A stretch of DNA of 64,000 nucleotides from positions 7,907,601 to 7,971,600 of the forward strand of contig JARUPZ010000009.1 in NCBI GenBank assembly GCA_031213475.1, written 5' to 3'. The notes under the pieces were generated by a model that did not search any database, was not told the origin of the DNA, and saw nothing but the letters and a program-made list of their open reading frames with translations. Position 1 is the first letter of the stretch, and every line of letters starts with the position of its first letter. The DNA comes from Nereocystis luetkeana. Lineage: Eukaryota > Sar > Phaeophyceae > Laminariales > Laminariaceae. Below, in pieces: positions 34,056-44,171 of this stretch. The position numbers and the translations under genes are program-made.

Positions 34056-34216
34056 ACGCAACTCGATCGACATCGGAGCCGAACAAAAAAAAAGGTGACA
34101 ATGTTTGGCGACTTGTTCACAACGTCTTCCATCAGCAGAGGAGATCGTCCGGGAGAGGGGCTCGCTTTGTTCGATCGGCTTGCGGTGTTATACTTCGATC
34201 TTGACTGGGCTCTCGA

Positions 34217-34306
34217 CCCTTTCAGGGCCGCAGTCCCGTCTTGGGGACGAACCAGTCAAATTCTAAGTGATTTGTCCCCAGAAACGGGACTGCGGGCCTA
34301 AAACGG
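34217..34306. repeat. MITE-P copy
   Basis: CCCTTTCAGGGCCGCAGTCC ... GGACTGCGGGCCTAAAACGG, 90 bp, right flank TTAA. Confidence 0.85.
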
Positions 34307-34584
34307 TTAAGCGCGAGGGTGCACTACGACAGATCAAGCCGAGTTCGACACAAACCACACTGGCCGAGCTTTAAGCTACGAGTAGAACTCTCAGACCCGG
34401 TACCGGGTACGCACGAGAACAACAGGAAATCGGCAAAAACGAATATTAGGCGCAGACAAGAGTGTTTCGTGTGTGAGCGATACCACCTCGCAGAAGCGCA
34501 TGCACGATTCCAGCTCAACTCGTATGAGGTCTCACCCTCAGCGATTTTCTGGGCAAACCGTGGTCACAGCTGTCGTCCCTTCTT

Positions 34585-34815
34585 CCCCCCGGTATATACG
34601 TGCCTTCATTTTTATCGCGCACAGGGTTCAGCATTCCCACTGCTCGTCGTTTTTCCTCGAATGTTGCTGTTAATAACTCACGCTCTCGCGGTTTCCGCCA
34701 CTATTTTTTTTGTAATGTAAAAAAAACAATTCCCTAAAAGTACGCACTCGGTGAGACTCGAACCCTCGAAATTGGTCTCCACAGGCACGCGGACTACCTA
34801 CCAAGCCACCGGGGA
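34585..34815 (-). repeat. tRNA-headed SINE copy 1
   Basis: Minus strand: a tRNA-like head near 34815-34745 with A-box-like TGGCTTGGTAGG and B-box GGTTCGAGTCTC, then an A/T-rich spacer and a body containing the reverse complement of CGTGCCTTCATTTTTATCGC. Acceptor halves do not pair, so it is not a functional tRNA gene. Shares head and body order with the copies at 35830 and 38355. Confidence 0.6.
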
Positions 34816-34960
34816 CACGCCGGCCGTATGAACACGACTGATGCCGCACGCATCTCGTACGTGTACGTAGGCATTACGCCCCTATTGGGTAGAGCACGAG
34901 CTCCTTCACCTGCCGCTTAATCAGGGCGGGGTAGTGGTTCAGAAAAAAAAAAAAAAAATC

Positions 34961-35127
34961 CCCCCAATGTTACACCTCTATTATCGTAGAACGCCTCAAA
35001 TGTCTGCAGCATGTACCCAAGACCACGAACATGAACCCCCCCCCCCCCCCCCCAATGTTAAACCTCTATTATCGTAGAACGCCTCAAAATGTCTGCAGCA
35101 TGCACCCCAAGTCCACGCACATGAAAA
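34961..35127. repeat. 88-bp tandem repeat, two units
   Basis: AATGTTAMACCTCTATTATC and GTAGAACGCCTCAAA recur at 34966 and 35054, each preceded by a C-run, with the second followed by an A-run. The TATCGTAGAACGCCTC core also occurs near 4205 and 36970. Confidence 0.85.
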
Positions 35128-35264
35128 AAAAAAAAAAAACGTGAACACACAACCGGCAGACATTTCTTACGCAAACAACCCCCCCCTATGCTCCGTCTCG
35201 AAAGGGATGCGTGGTCAATGGTCAAATGACTAAGGCAAGTAATAAATGAGTACGCCCCCTGCCT

Positions 35265-35830
35265 TTGACAGCAGGCGGACATCGTCGTCGTCATCGTTCA
35301 TCGTCACCTGAAGGTATTGCTGCTGCTGCTGCTCCTGCCGCCACCCAGGAAGCGATGGCCGCTGCCCGGTGGGGAGGAAAACCTGACGCCGCGGGGGCCC
35401 CTGAGCACGGCAGCATCAGGAGCGGTCGGAAGTGCCTGTCGACACCAACATCAGCAGTCACATGTGCGTTGCACGAAGAGGAGAGAGGATGCACGCTAAT
35501 ATTGGTGGAGGCATTATGACAGAACGGGGGTGAGGGTGAAGGATAGCGTGGGGGATAAACTGCGGCGGCAGGCTCAGAAGAGTTCTGTTTTTGATATAAC
35601 AGGCCCCCGGTCATGCCGAGGCATCGGGGGCGCCTGGAAGTGCCTCGCCATGCCACGAGCGAGAGTTGGACAGGGGGGTGAGTACGTTTTCGCACCTTTC
35701 GGCAGATCACGATCTAGATGATCTGTCTTCCGCTCCACGATCTCCCCACACCAGAAAGCGAAGCGACTCTCTCATTCGACGCGTTCATCCCAAACAGCAA
35801 GAAAGCCCGCCTCATGAAACCATTTACTTC
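35265..35830 (+). CDS. Candidate exons, unidentified
   Basis: Two plus-strand frames have exon-like composition: SSPEGIAAAAAPAATQEAMA and onwards (to about 35519), and, after an acceptor CACCTTTCGGCAG| at 35704, DDLSSAPRSPHTRKRSDSLI. The second region is also open in an alternative frame (LPTPESEATLSFDAFIPNSK). No family recognised. The minus strand is open too at 35291-35710. Confidence 0.2.
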
Positions 35831-36205
35831 TATTTTATTTTCTCTCACCTGTCTTCCCATTCATCGTCTCTCGTCCTTCTTTTTTCTCTCTCTCCCCCCT
35901 CCCCTCCTACTTCACGTCTAGGGTAACATAGCCAACAGAGAAGACTCTACCCCCCCCCCCCCCCCCGCCCCCCGCTTCCCAGTACAATTCGTGCCTTCAT
36001 TTGTATCGCGAGAATAACTTCAACCATCTCTACCCTCGTCCGCTAGCGTCGAATCGCGCCTACCACACCCACGCTACGCGCGCGCTCTCACCCACTGATT
36101 CCTCCTTTTATTTTGAGCGAAAAAAATAGTAACTATATATACGTCACCGACGGTGGGATTTGAACTCATTGAATCAACCTCCAGGGGCATTCGAGGGTTA
36201 TGATA
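35830..36205 (-). repeat. tRNA-headed SINE copy 2
   Basis: Same body (TTCGTGCCTTCATTTGTATCG at 35987 in plus sense) and a decayed head whose B-box reads GAGTTCAAATCCCAC on the minus strand near 36147-36161. Contains a long C-run near 35951. Confidence 0.55.
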
Positions 36206-36212
36206 TCACTAC

Positions 36213-36543
36213 TACGGGGGACCATAGGAAATAGCATCTACGGTGCACACAAAAACCTACATACTTACCCATTTTCACTGTAACGGGGGGCCATCGTTAA
36301 TAGGACCAAACATAGTTATTCCGAGGGACCATAGTTAACAGGACCAAATATTGTTAGCAAAAATGCTCAAATATATAGGTTTTTATTTATACCATAGGTC
36401 CTATTAACTATGGTCCCCCCTTATAGTAAAAATGGTAAAATATATACCTCGTAGGCTTTTATGTATACCATAGATTCTACCAGGTATTAACTATGGCCCC
36501 CCGTAATAGCATTATTCGGTCCTGTTTGCTAGGGTCCCCCGTG
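36213..36543. mobile_element. Three MITE-T elements nested in one another
   Basis: Outer element 36213-36543 (TACGGGGGACCATAGGAAAT ... GCTAGGGTCCCCCGTG). Inside it a second from about 36281 (AACGGGGGGCCATCGTTAAT) to 36505 (CTATGGCCCCCCGTA). Inside that a third, about 36319-36422 (CCGAGGGACCATAGTTAACA ... CTATGGTCCCCCCTTA). Divergence differs between levels, implying repeated rounds of transposition into the same family. The middle element also carries two scars, TACCTCGTA (36445-36453, one base off) and TACCAGGTA (36478-36486). Confidence 0.8.
36478..36486. other. TACCAGGTA scar in a nested MITE-T
   Basis: Consensus arm is GGTCCTATTAACTATGG; here GATTCTA, CCAGGTA, TTAACTATGG. A 7-bp insertion after TA. 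Confidence 0.8.
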
Positions 36544-36552
36544 ATAGTACAG

Positions 36553-36740
36553 TACGATGCAGCTCGCCCTTTGTGCGACTCGCCGAAAACAGGTCGCGGC
36601 GCTTCACGCTTAGCGCAAGCAGTGTTTTACCTAGCCTGGTCGGTGAAGGAGACCCAACGTGCTCCTCCCTCCCGGCATTGCAGGGGCGCGGGGGCCTAAT
36701 ACCTACGATTGTATCACCACGGCCACGCATGGCATCCAAG
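36553..36740 (-). repeat. G-tract repeat family copy (reverse)
   Basis: ACGATGCAGCTCGCCCTTTG, GGCGCTTCACGCTTAGCGCA, CCCGGCATTGCAGGGGCGCG and CACCACGGCCACGCATGGCA, in reverse-complement order. More diverged than the 32577 copy. Confidence 0.65.
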
Positions 36741-36968
36741 AGGCGTTCTGCGATAGAGGTTCCTCTCACGTCCCACAACGGGGACGGGCACAAAAAAATA
36801 TGAAGCACGACTGGTGCTACGGTGCACGCATCTCGTACGTGCACGAACGCACTATGCCCCAACAATGCCCAGCACGGGTTACATGCTGTAGTCGTCCTTC
36901 GATTGCCGTCCGGCAAGGACGCCGTCGTGGCTCAAAAACGCCCCCCCCCCCATCCAGAATGTGATTGA

Positions 36969-37045
36969 TACCTCTACGTATCGTAGAACGCCTCATTAGC
37001 CGCCCCCCCCCCCCCCCCCCCCATCCCCAGCCCAACCCCCCCCCC
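36969..37045. repeat. GTAGAACGCCTC motif plus C-runs
   Basis: TATCGTAGAACGCCTCATTA followed by an interrupted C-rich tract. Confidence 0.6.
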
Positions 37046-37285
37046 CATCTTACGCTGACCTCCGAACTCGATGACGAAATAACCGCTCCGGCAGCGGCAA
37101 CCGATGCGAGGATGCGAACGCCTGCGAGGTTCGTTGAGAAACCCATCGCCGAGAGAGAAAAGGAGATAGGGGGGGGGGGGGTATATCATCAGCAGACGCA
37201 ATCTCATCCGCGCCTAACGGATGGACGGTGCACCAGTACCAGACAACAGCAGTAAGCACGGTCTGGCCACCAAATATATAGCTAC

Positions 37286-37435
37286 CTGTTTGAAATCTGC
37301 TTTGGATATCAAACAGAGCTCATATTCCCGGACAAAGTAGTTGCGACCATACGCCATGCCGGAGGTACTGCTGCCCTTCTCTCTCCTGGAACCCACCGTT
37401 GTGCTTCCGATCGTAAAGTCTTCAACTGCGACCAA
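37286..37435 (-). CDS. Candidate internal exon, unidentified protein
   Basis: 150 bp, phase 0 at both ends. Acceptor CCACTGCTGTAG|TTGG, donor AAACAG|GTAGCT. Encodes FTIGSTTVGSRREKGSSTSG, MAYGRNYFVREYELCLISK and ends in DFKQ. A following exon could start at GAACCTCGCAG| near 37119 and end at GTCAGC|GTAAGA (37054), and a preceding one could lie near 37500-37580 (LLAHAAVDEIGERSEVG). Another frame across the same bases is also open, so the reading is tentative. No family recognised. Confidence 0.35.
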
Positions 37436-37847
37436 CTACAGCAGTGGTGGTCAGCTTCCAACACAGCGAAACCGTGCGACGTATTATATACACGCGCTCC
37501 GCCTTCCAACCTCCGATCTTTCACCGATCTCGTCTACCGCCGCATGCGCGAGTAAATTGCTGAGCGACCTACCTGCCTACATACCCTGAACGAGCGCATC
37601 GGTAACAGGTCAGAAGCCTCGTCCCGCTCGAACGTCGATGCGCCTGCCACGCGTCCGAGCTCCTCGATTACTCCAACTACGGGAAACAAGAGCAACAAGA
37701 GCAACGCAGCACGCAGAAAACGCCGGGTGTTGCGGGGACCCGCGAGCGCAGCAACCCCTCTGCAAGCTATGCCGTACTACTGCCGCTGGTTTCCCCCCTC
37801 ACCCCTCCCGCCCCCCACCCGGCTTGTACCACAAGCAACCCCCCCCC

Positions 37848-37905
37848 CCCCTCTCCCTATTCTACGGTCATACGACTACGGCCATGCATGATATCGACTT
37901 TATCT
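37848..37905 (-). repeat. G-tract repeat family, G-proximal part (reverse)
   Basis: GTCATACGACTACGGCCATG followed by CATGATATCGA, with C-runs close by. Confidence 0.6.
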
Positions 37906-38354
37906 CTCCTATCGAGAACCCTTCCTCCCCCCCGCCCATTCGGTCGTGGTGGGCAGGATCGCGTACCCGTTGGACTCCTTCAGCAGCGCAAGAGGCTGCT
38001 GGACGGGTCCGGTCAAACATGGGCGTGGTTCTACCCCCCACGGCCGAATTGAGGGGGGGGAGGGGGGGTTGCTAGTGAAGTTATTCCAGCATTTCAACCG
38101 GATGCAAACCCCCTGAAACCCAGGGATGTATATACGTTACCGGCCACGGAAACACGCATGAAACTGAACTGGGCGGTGGGCGAACCGTTTCTTTCGGCGG
38201 GCACATACCAGAACTTGCCGGAGCGTCCCCGATAAGGAAACGCCTACATACCGGTCTCTCTTTGGCACCTAACCTGATAATATTATCGGTCCTCATCACT
38301 GGTGGAAAAGCTTTTTCTTTTTTGAGGTAGCAACAGATTGTATATATATATATT

Positions 38355-38690
38355 TATTTTTTTTCTCATCCCATTCATTATCTTCGCACATCTTCTTCTT
38401 TCTCTCCTTCCAACTCGTAACTCAGATCCGGGGTCACATAGCAGGCTCTTCTCCCCCCTTCCCGCTACGGTACGTGCCTTCATTTTTATCGCGAGAAGAT
38501 TTCAGCCTTTTCTTCCCTCGTCGACTCGCATCGAATTGTGCCTACCCACGCTGCAAGGCGCTCTCAACAATGGAATCCTTTTTTTTTTTTGCAAATAAAG
38601 TCAAAGTCCGACCCAGCTGGGGCTCGAACCCAGGACCCAAACAAGTAGAATTCGAGGTTAACCACTTGAACCGCCGGGGCGACCGGCATA
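38355..38690 (-). repeat. tRNA-headed SINE copy 3 (best head)
   Basis: Minus-strand head 38690-38611: A-box-like GGTTCAAGTGGTTAA, B-box GGTTCGAGCCCC, and a perfect 5-bp T-stem (CTGGG/CCCAG). It is followed by an A-run and the shared body (CGTGCCTTCATTTTTATCGC at 38473 in plus sense). The acceptor stem does not close, so it is read as a tRNA-derived SINE, not a tRNA gene. Confidence 0.65.
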
Positions 38691-38699
38691 TATAGCAAC

Positions 38700-39763
38700 A
38701 CAACCAAAATGTGTGATTTCCGTTTGTCACCAGTATACGTATATCCCTGCTAAAAACTAAAATAATAGATTGGAATGGAACGAACGACCACGGCCAAAGC
38801 CGAACAGTCTCGTCCGAATCCACTCAGTCAAACCGATCAAGTGAAGTTGAGACACACCCTCGCCGTTATGCCGTTATCCGCAAAAGCCTGCTACACCATG
38901 ATGAACGAACTGCATTTGTACCTATAATTGCACCAGTATGAAATACGAACCAGGCAACACAAGCAGTACTGCTGTACTGCTGTACGACTACTCACACTGC
39001 TGTAGGTTGTCCTGTGTGCAAACAAGTGGACGTACTTGGAAAAAAACACCACCTCCCCCCCCCCCCCGTCGTGTTTCCGTCATCTCCAATAGCTGCCTTC
39101 CCCACGCCCCCGCCGGGGAAGCAAACAGAAGGACACCTTGTAGGCTACACACCTCTCGCGAAGGCTCCCTTGTTGCAGCGCCGCTGCCCCCGATAGCCGC
39201 GAGGAGATCCAGGACCGCCGTGACTCGCAGCCATTGCTCCTTTTGCACTTGTGGCCCCCTCTGTCCCCGTCTCACTGCCGATCGATCTGTCTGCTCTCGT
39301 CTGTTTCCGTTCAAAATCACGGAATATGTTGCTGTAGTTGCACTTCCACCTGCCGCACGAGGCAACAGGTATCACACCAACTGCTAATGCCGTCTCCACT
39401 GCTGCTGCTGTGTTTGTTAGTTCAACCAGACGATGAAAATCGTTCCTCTCGAGAGTTTGCTTGCTTCGCCGCCGTGTTGGAATGCCACCCGACGTTTCAC
39501 AGGGTGCGGGAGAGACAACCCCGGATTTTCAGGTGCAAAGGCTAAGCACAGACCCTACTAGTGAGCGGTCGGCGGTGGGTGATGGCTCGGATTTCGACTT
39601 TAGCTCGCAAGTAGGCACCATCTGCCTTCTTTTTCGGAGGCGATTAGGGAGTTCGCCGTTATGTGGAGGCGTTGCTAATGCGGGGTTTTGGCTCTTTGCG
39701 TCTGCGGTAGGTGGGCACGTGACCCCGGAACAAAACATGACATGAGAAGAGTACCCCGAGCAT
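38700..39763. other. No recognisable gene
   Basis: Several overlapping open frames on both strands at 38938-39745 without a domain I can name. Some may belong to the truncated LINE that starts at 39764. Confidence 0.35.
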
Positions 39764-40486
39764 TTGCCGCTCCTAGTGATTGAGACCCTGCTGTACGGGT
39801 GTGTGACGTGGACCCTCAGAGCGGAACACTTTGCCAAGCTTCGAACGGCTCACCACCAAGTCCTGTTGCGAGTCATTGGCTTCCAGCGCCGACTTCGTAC
39901 TGACCATGCCACCCTCTCGTACGCGAAGGCCCTCAAGATGACACGTTGCGAGAGCATCGAAACGACCATTCGCAAACGGCGGCTCTTCTTTGCGGGGGGC
40001 GTGGCACGGCAAAGCAAGGAGCGATTACCCAATCGGGTAATGCTCGGGACGATAGCTGGTGGGGAGAACCCGAGACCAGGCGGACAGTGTAAGACTTGGC
40101 ATAGATGCATAGTCGAAGACCTTAGGGAGTTCCGAGCCACCGAAGGGTCAACGGAAGTTGCCCCCTTGGTGTTTGGAGTTGAGACCGCGTTGTGGTCCAC
40201 TGCAGCCAAAAAGGTGGGGAAGTGGTACCGGGGGATCCTTGAAGCAGCCGAACGGTTCATGGTGAGGTGGCACGAGGCTGAGGCTGAGATGAGTAGACAG
40301 CGCCGCGCATCCGCCGTGGATGGTGCCCAAAGGAACGGGGGGGGAGGGGGCAACAGGAGAAGTGGCATAAAGCCCGACCGAGTGAATGCGGAGAGGGGGG
40401 GGAACAGGAGGGGTAGAAGGGAAACGGCGGTAGACGAAAGTAGGAAGGAGATGGCAGACAGGGTAGCAAGGCACCAAGTCGACTAG
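39764..40486 (+). pseudogene. 5'-truncated LINE reverse transcriptase, C-terminal part
   Basis: The frame begins inside the domain (no proper ATG): ETLLYGCVTWTL, then LRTAHHQVLLRVIGF, CESIETTIRKRRLFFAGGVA and RLPNRVMLG. This order is typical of the C-terminal end of non-LTR retrotransposon reverse transcriptases, after the catalytic palm, which is absent here. It ends in a Gly/Arg-rich tail and a TAG. 5' truncation is the usual fate of LINE insertions. The catalytic YADD region is missing, so the piece cannot be active. Confidence 0.75.
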
Positions 40487-40573
40487 GAAGTAGAATATGA
40501 CCATACTACTAGTGCTACCAACTGGTGCAGCTGGCTCGAACGTGGTCTTCCCTTGTCTTCTCTTTTAGTTTCG

Positions 40574-40607
40574 TTTTTGTTTTTTTTTTTTTTTTTTTTT
40601 TTTTTTT
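40574..40607. repeat. Long T-run
   Basis: About 30 T residues between the first LINE tail and a second related tail. Confidence 0.95.
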
Positions 40608-40679
40608 CTTTCTTGCGCTGACTCTCCGTGATTTTCATTTCATTTTTTCTCTTCCTCTTCCTTTTCTGATTGATAAGCC

Positions 40680-40890
40680 GTACTCAAGGAGCCGTGTGGC
40701 GTGGTTGGAAGACGAACCTGCTCTGCTCGGCTCGTATTGTCTGACGCCAAGGGGCTGGGCATAGTTGACGAACGCAGGGCGGAGACGGCAGTCTGGGTAG
40801 CAAGGTACCAGGCGGATTAGCAGGGAGAACCTGGCTATACTACTCGTACCACAAGCTGCTGCCGCCACCTAGAAGGTGCTTTGGGCTTTG
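40680..40890 (+). repeat. Second, diverged copy of the LINE 3' tail
   Basis: GGGTAGCAAGGTACCAGGCG (40794) aligns with CAGGGTAGCAAGGCACCAAG (40458), and TATACTACTCGTACCACAAG (40834) with CATACTACTAGTGCTACCAA (40502). Two related 3' ends in tandem suggest either two insertions at one place or a duplication. Confidence 0.6.
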
Positions 40891-41669
40891 GTCTGCCTGT
40901 TATTTCCCCTTTGTTATTTTTCCTTGTTACTTTCTCCTTGGTTCTTTGTCTTACTCTGTTCACAAGCAGTGGTGTCTTTTGTTATTTCTTCTTTTTCCAG
41001 CTCGTTCTTTTTCAAGTGTAGGCCACCTCGCCTGCGGGGGGGGGGGCACGACAGATTGTTTCTCTTAGATTTTGCTTTCATTTTTCTTCTTTTTCTTTTT
41101 CGACTTGTCTACCTTGTTTTTGTTTTCTCTTTGATTGTTTCTTTTCGTTTCACTATTTCATAGATTGCGTATGTCGTGCCTGTCGTATCTAGTATGATGA
41201 CATGGCTTTGCATTGCCCACTGCAGTTCACACTGCACACGTGGCAACGTAGTATCTCTGTGGCGTAGCTTTGTGACCACAGAACTTGTATCTCTTCTAGG
41301 ATGGAAGAATCGGCACGGACACTGGTTGTGCTGGATGTCGACGGGTAGAAAGAACGGTTTAATGTGAAGAACACACACACACATACATTCCGGAACTCCC
41401 TGATTGTGTAAACTGGGTCATTCCCATTGACACCAAATCTGAAATGGGAACTCGGGAATGATCATTCCTATTGATGCGACCAGAGTACAGCTGTGGCCCG
41501 TCTGATCTTCGTATCTGTATCAAGGGACGACACTGGTCTAGGTGAGTTGTTAAGGTCGGTAGTACCTATTAGTAGTATACGATACTCGGACGGATAGGTT
41601 AATGTTTTCTGATGCCCGCGTCTCGACTGAGGCAACACTCCAAAGTGTAGATTCACGCGGCTATACGAG

Positions 41670-41689
41670 TACCTGGTATATACCAAGTA
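41670..41689. other. TACCTGGTA scar followed by a one-base variant
   Basis: TACCTGGTA (41670-41678), TA, then TACCAAGTA (41681-41689). Confidence 0.55.
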
Positions 41690-42699
41690 TACGATTAGGC
41701 TGCTTCGTGCGTGTGTGTTGTAATGTATTCACTCAAGCCTCCAGGGGTCTGCCATCGAGCCCACCGGAAGCTCGATACGCCGCTTTTCGGATACAACTGT
41801 ACCCTCTGGAGTCGTCGTCGTGGACATTTAGCTGGCAGCCACACAGAAGTATACCGGCGTTGTGGTCCCGCTGGCATCGTACACCCGGGTGTCTCCCATG
41901 ATGAAAATATATGTGGAAACACCCACAGCAACAACGAGTGAGTATAAAACTACCTACGAACAGGCATCTCACTCTCTGAGCGTGCTCGGTTGGTACATCC
42001 CTGGCCTTTCAGGGCTCTCACTTGGGAATCGCCTCCTTTTATTACTTGCCGGAACTTTCCAGCGGCTCTTTGTGTACTCCCTTTCTCTTTGCACTTTCAG
42101 TCCCTTTTCCCTTTTTTCTTCTTTCGTTTCATGTGCTTGCGTATACTCCGAGCACGGCACCGCGCGCGTGCGCGGCACCGTCGCGGGTCAGCGGATGGTG
42201 GCGGGTACGGGGGGGTTGCAAGGAGCGCGGTCACCGTTTTCGTGGCTAAACGTCGCATGTGCCTCGAGACACGAGGGATGCATGAAGGGGCTCTGTCTTT
42301 TTCGTGGCTAAGCGTCGCATGTGCCTCGAGACACGAGGGAAGCATGAAGGGGCTCTGTCTTGGCCTCCTGGTGTGGTGCCGGTTATACTATGCACGAGTA
42401 AATAAGGGTCGGTTTGATATGCAAAATGTATCTCAAAGCGGTACTTGTTTTTGCGAAGAAATGAAAAATCACAGAGAGCGAGGCAGTTTGAGCACCAACT
42501 TTGTCGAGCTGGCCAACGAGGGCCACTGTGAGCACCGAGCTCCACGCGGAGGCGGGCGACGGGGCTCAGTGTGGCAGAGATAGAGGAAAGCTTTGCCCGG
42601 ACCGAATCGGTTGCGAGATGGTTGCGAGAGAGGCGGGCGGCGTACTAGGCTGAGCGAGAAGCTTCGCTGCTTGTGTGTGTGTGTTTGTTTTTGGATCGG

Positions 42700-42777
42700 T
42701 GTGGTGGTTAGCGAGTTTAGAAGCCTTGAATTCGAGTAGCGTTTGTTACGTAACATTTTTAGTCTACATTCCCTACA
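42700..42777 (+). repeat. TRIM left LTR
   Basis: Begins TG, ends CA. Contains the palindrome TTACGTAA. Confidence 0.9.
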
Positions 42778-42829
42778 ATGGCGTCGACGGTAGGACGTGA
42801 GATTCTGAAGGGCGAGGTCCGTGGTTCGA

Positions 42830-42841
42830 TCCTCGCCTTCA
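42830..42841 (+). promoter_or_regulatory. Pol III B-box-like sequence inside the TRIM
   Basis: GTGGTTCGATCC matches the tRNA B-box (GGTTCGANNCC). It lies about 47 bp after the A-box-like TGGCGTCGACGG. The surrounding stems do not fold as a tRNA. It may be an internal Pol III promoter or the remains of a tRNA-derived sequence. Confidence 0.4.
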
Positions 42842-43063
42842 TCCCCCGAAAAAAAGGGGAAAAAAAGGGGAATATATCATATTCAAGAACCTGTAAAACT
42901 CACTCACTTAGAAAACACCCAGGAAGGAACGATGAGAGCAATGCGATCATTGCATACTGAGTCCGGTACCGAAAAGTCGGAGGTAAAACTTGGAGACTCA
43001 GAGTCACATCGGGGTTCCTGACTTACTCGCAAGGAGAGATATGTCAGGTTTAGTGAGGGAGAA

Positions 43064-43142
43064 TGTGGTGGAAAGCGAGTTTAGAAGCCTTAAAATTCGA
43101 GTAGCGTTTGTTACGTAACATTTTTAGTCTACATTCCCTACA
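43064..43142 (+). repeat. TRIM right LTR
   Basis: Differs from the left LTR by TT to AA at positions 9-10 and by a G-to-A change plus one inserted A near position 31. Confidence 0.9.
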
Positions 43143-44162
43143 TCGGGTGCAAAGTTTTCCTATCAGACAGGGCATTATTCCACAAGAGGGGACGGGGAGT
43201 ATTTTTTCCTGTCCAATATTTTCGGTTTAATTGCCATTGTTTTTGCTGTTCTGCTGTGCCGTGCTGTGCAGTCTCTTTCGTACATAGGAGTACAGACATA
43301 CAGCATATCAAAAGAAGAAAATAAGTGCACTACCCGGGGTATGTACGTATGTACGACTTTGAGCGAGTGGAGCGGGCGGAAGCGCTCGCGACGCGAAACG
43401 TATGCCGCGTCCGAGCTGTTTTCTCCTGGAGCATGGCGGCGGGACGCTTGACATTACCAAGTCGGCCGTTTGCAACAACTACAAGTATGAACACAATCGT
43501 AAAGAACTACATTGAAAAACGGACCTCTGTCCGCTTTGCATGGTTTGATGTATTTTTCGTTCCTGAGCAAACGTAGCGGGCGGCGTAGGCCGCCCGCGGA
43601 GCGAAGCGCGGTCGCATGTGCCTCGAGGCACGAGGGAAGTATGAATGGGCTCTGTCTGTCTGGCCTCCTGGCGTGGTCGCCGTTACACCTCTATGTACGA
43701 GTAAATTATGTATTTTTGGTTTGCAAAATAGGATGAAAGCGGTGCTAATTTTGCGACGAAATTAAAAATCAAGGAGAGAGCGACGCATTCTGAGCACTAA
43801 CTTTGCCGAGCTGGCAAACGAGGGCCACGGTGAGCACCGGGCTTAACGTGAGGCGGTCGACGGGGCTGACTGTGGCCGAGAGGGAGGATAGCTTCACCTG
43901 GACCGAATCGGTTGCGAGATGGTCGCGAGTGGGGCGGGCGGAATACCAGGCTGAGAGAGAAGCTCTTCTGTTCGATTATTTTTTTTTCTTCTTCTTTACC
44001 GGGTGTAAGGTGTTCCAATCAGGCAGAAAATTACGAAACGAGAGGAGACGGGGATTTTTTTTTTTCTTTCCGGATTTTTCGGGGGTTTTTCATTTTTTTT
44101 TGCTGTCCTGCTGTGCCTTGCTGTGCTTTCTCTTTCGTACATACGAGTACAGATATAGAGCA

Positions 44163-44171
44163 TACCAGGTA
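44163..44171. other. TACCAGGTA scar in one copy of the 1.08-kb array
   Basis: Sister copy near 43300 reads ACAGCATATCAAAAGAAG; this copy reads AGAGCATA, CCAGGTA, TCAAAATGAG. A 7-bp insertion after TA, about 25 bp before the junction with the inverted unit. Confidence 0.8.

Larger units (their letters stand above)
42700..43142 (+). mobile_element. 443-bp TRIM (terminal-repeat retrotransposon in miniature)
   Basis: Terminal direct repeats of 78 and 79 bp (42700-42777 and 43064-43142), about 95% identical, both starting TGTGGTGG and ending TTCCCTACA. The 4-bp target duplication TCGG lies at 42696-42699 and 43143-43146. One base after the left repeat comes TGGCGTCGACGG (42779), placed as a tRNA primer-binding site. 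A purine tract, GTGAGGGAGAA, precedes the right repeat. The interior (286 bp) codes for nothing recognisable. Sister copies of the host repeat (for example ACCGGGTGTAAGGTGTTCCA near 43999) show the empty site, confirming insertion. Confidence 0.9.

Noticed and set aside
34745..38690. tRNA genes at 34745-34815, 36145-36205 and 38611-38690 (minus)
   Set aside because: B-boxes and partly A-boxes are good, but acceptor stems do not pair and anticodon arms are malformed. All three carry the same non-tRNA body, so they are SINE copies.
42779..42850. tRNA gene inside the TRIM
   Set aside because: A- and B-box-like sequences are present but the T-stem does not pair (CCGTG versus CCTCG). Kept only as a possible Pol III-like signal.
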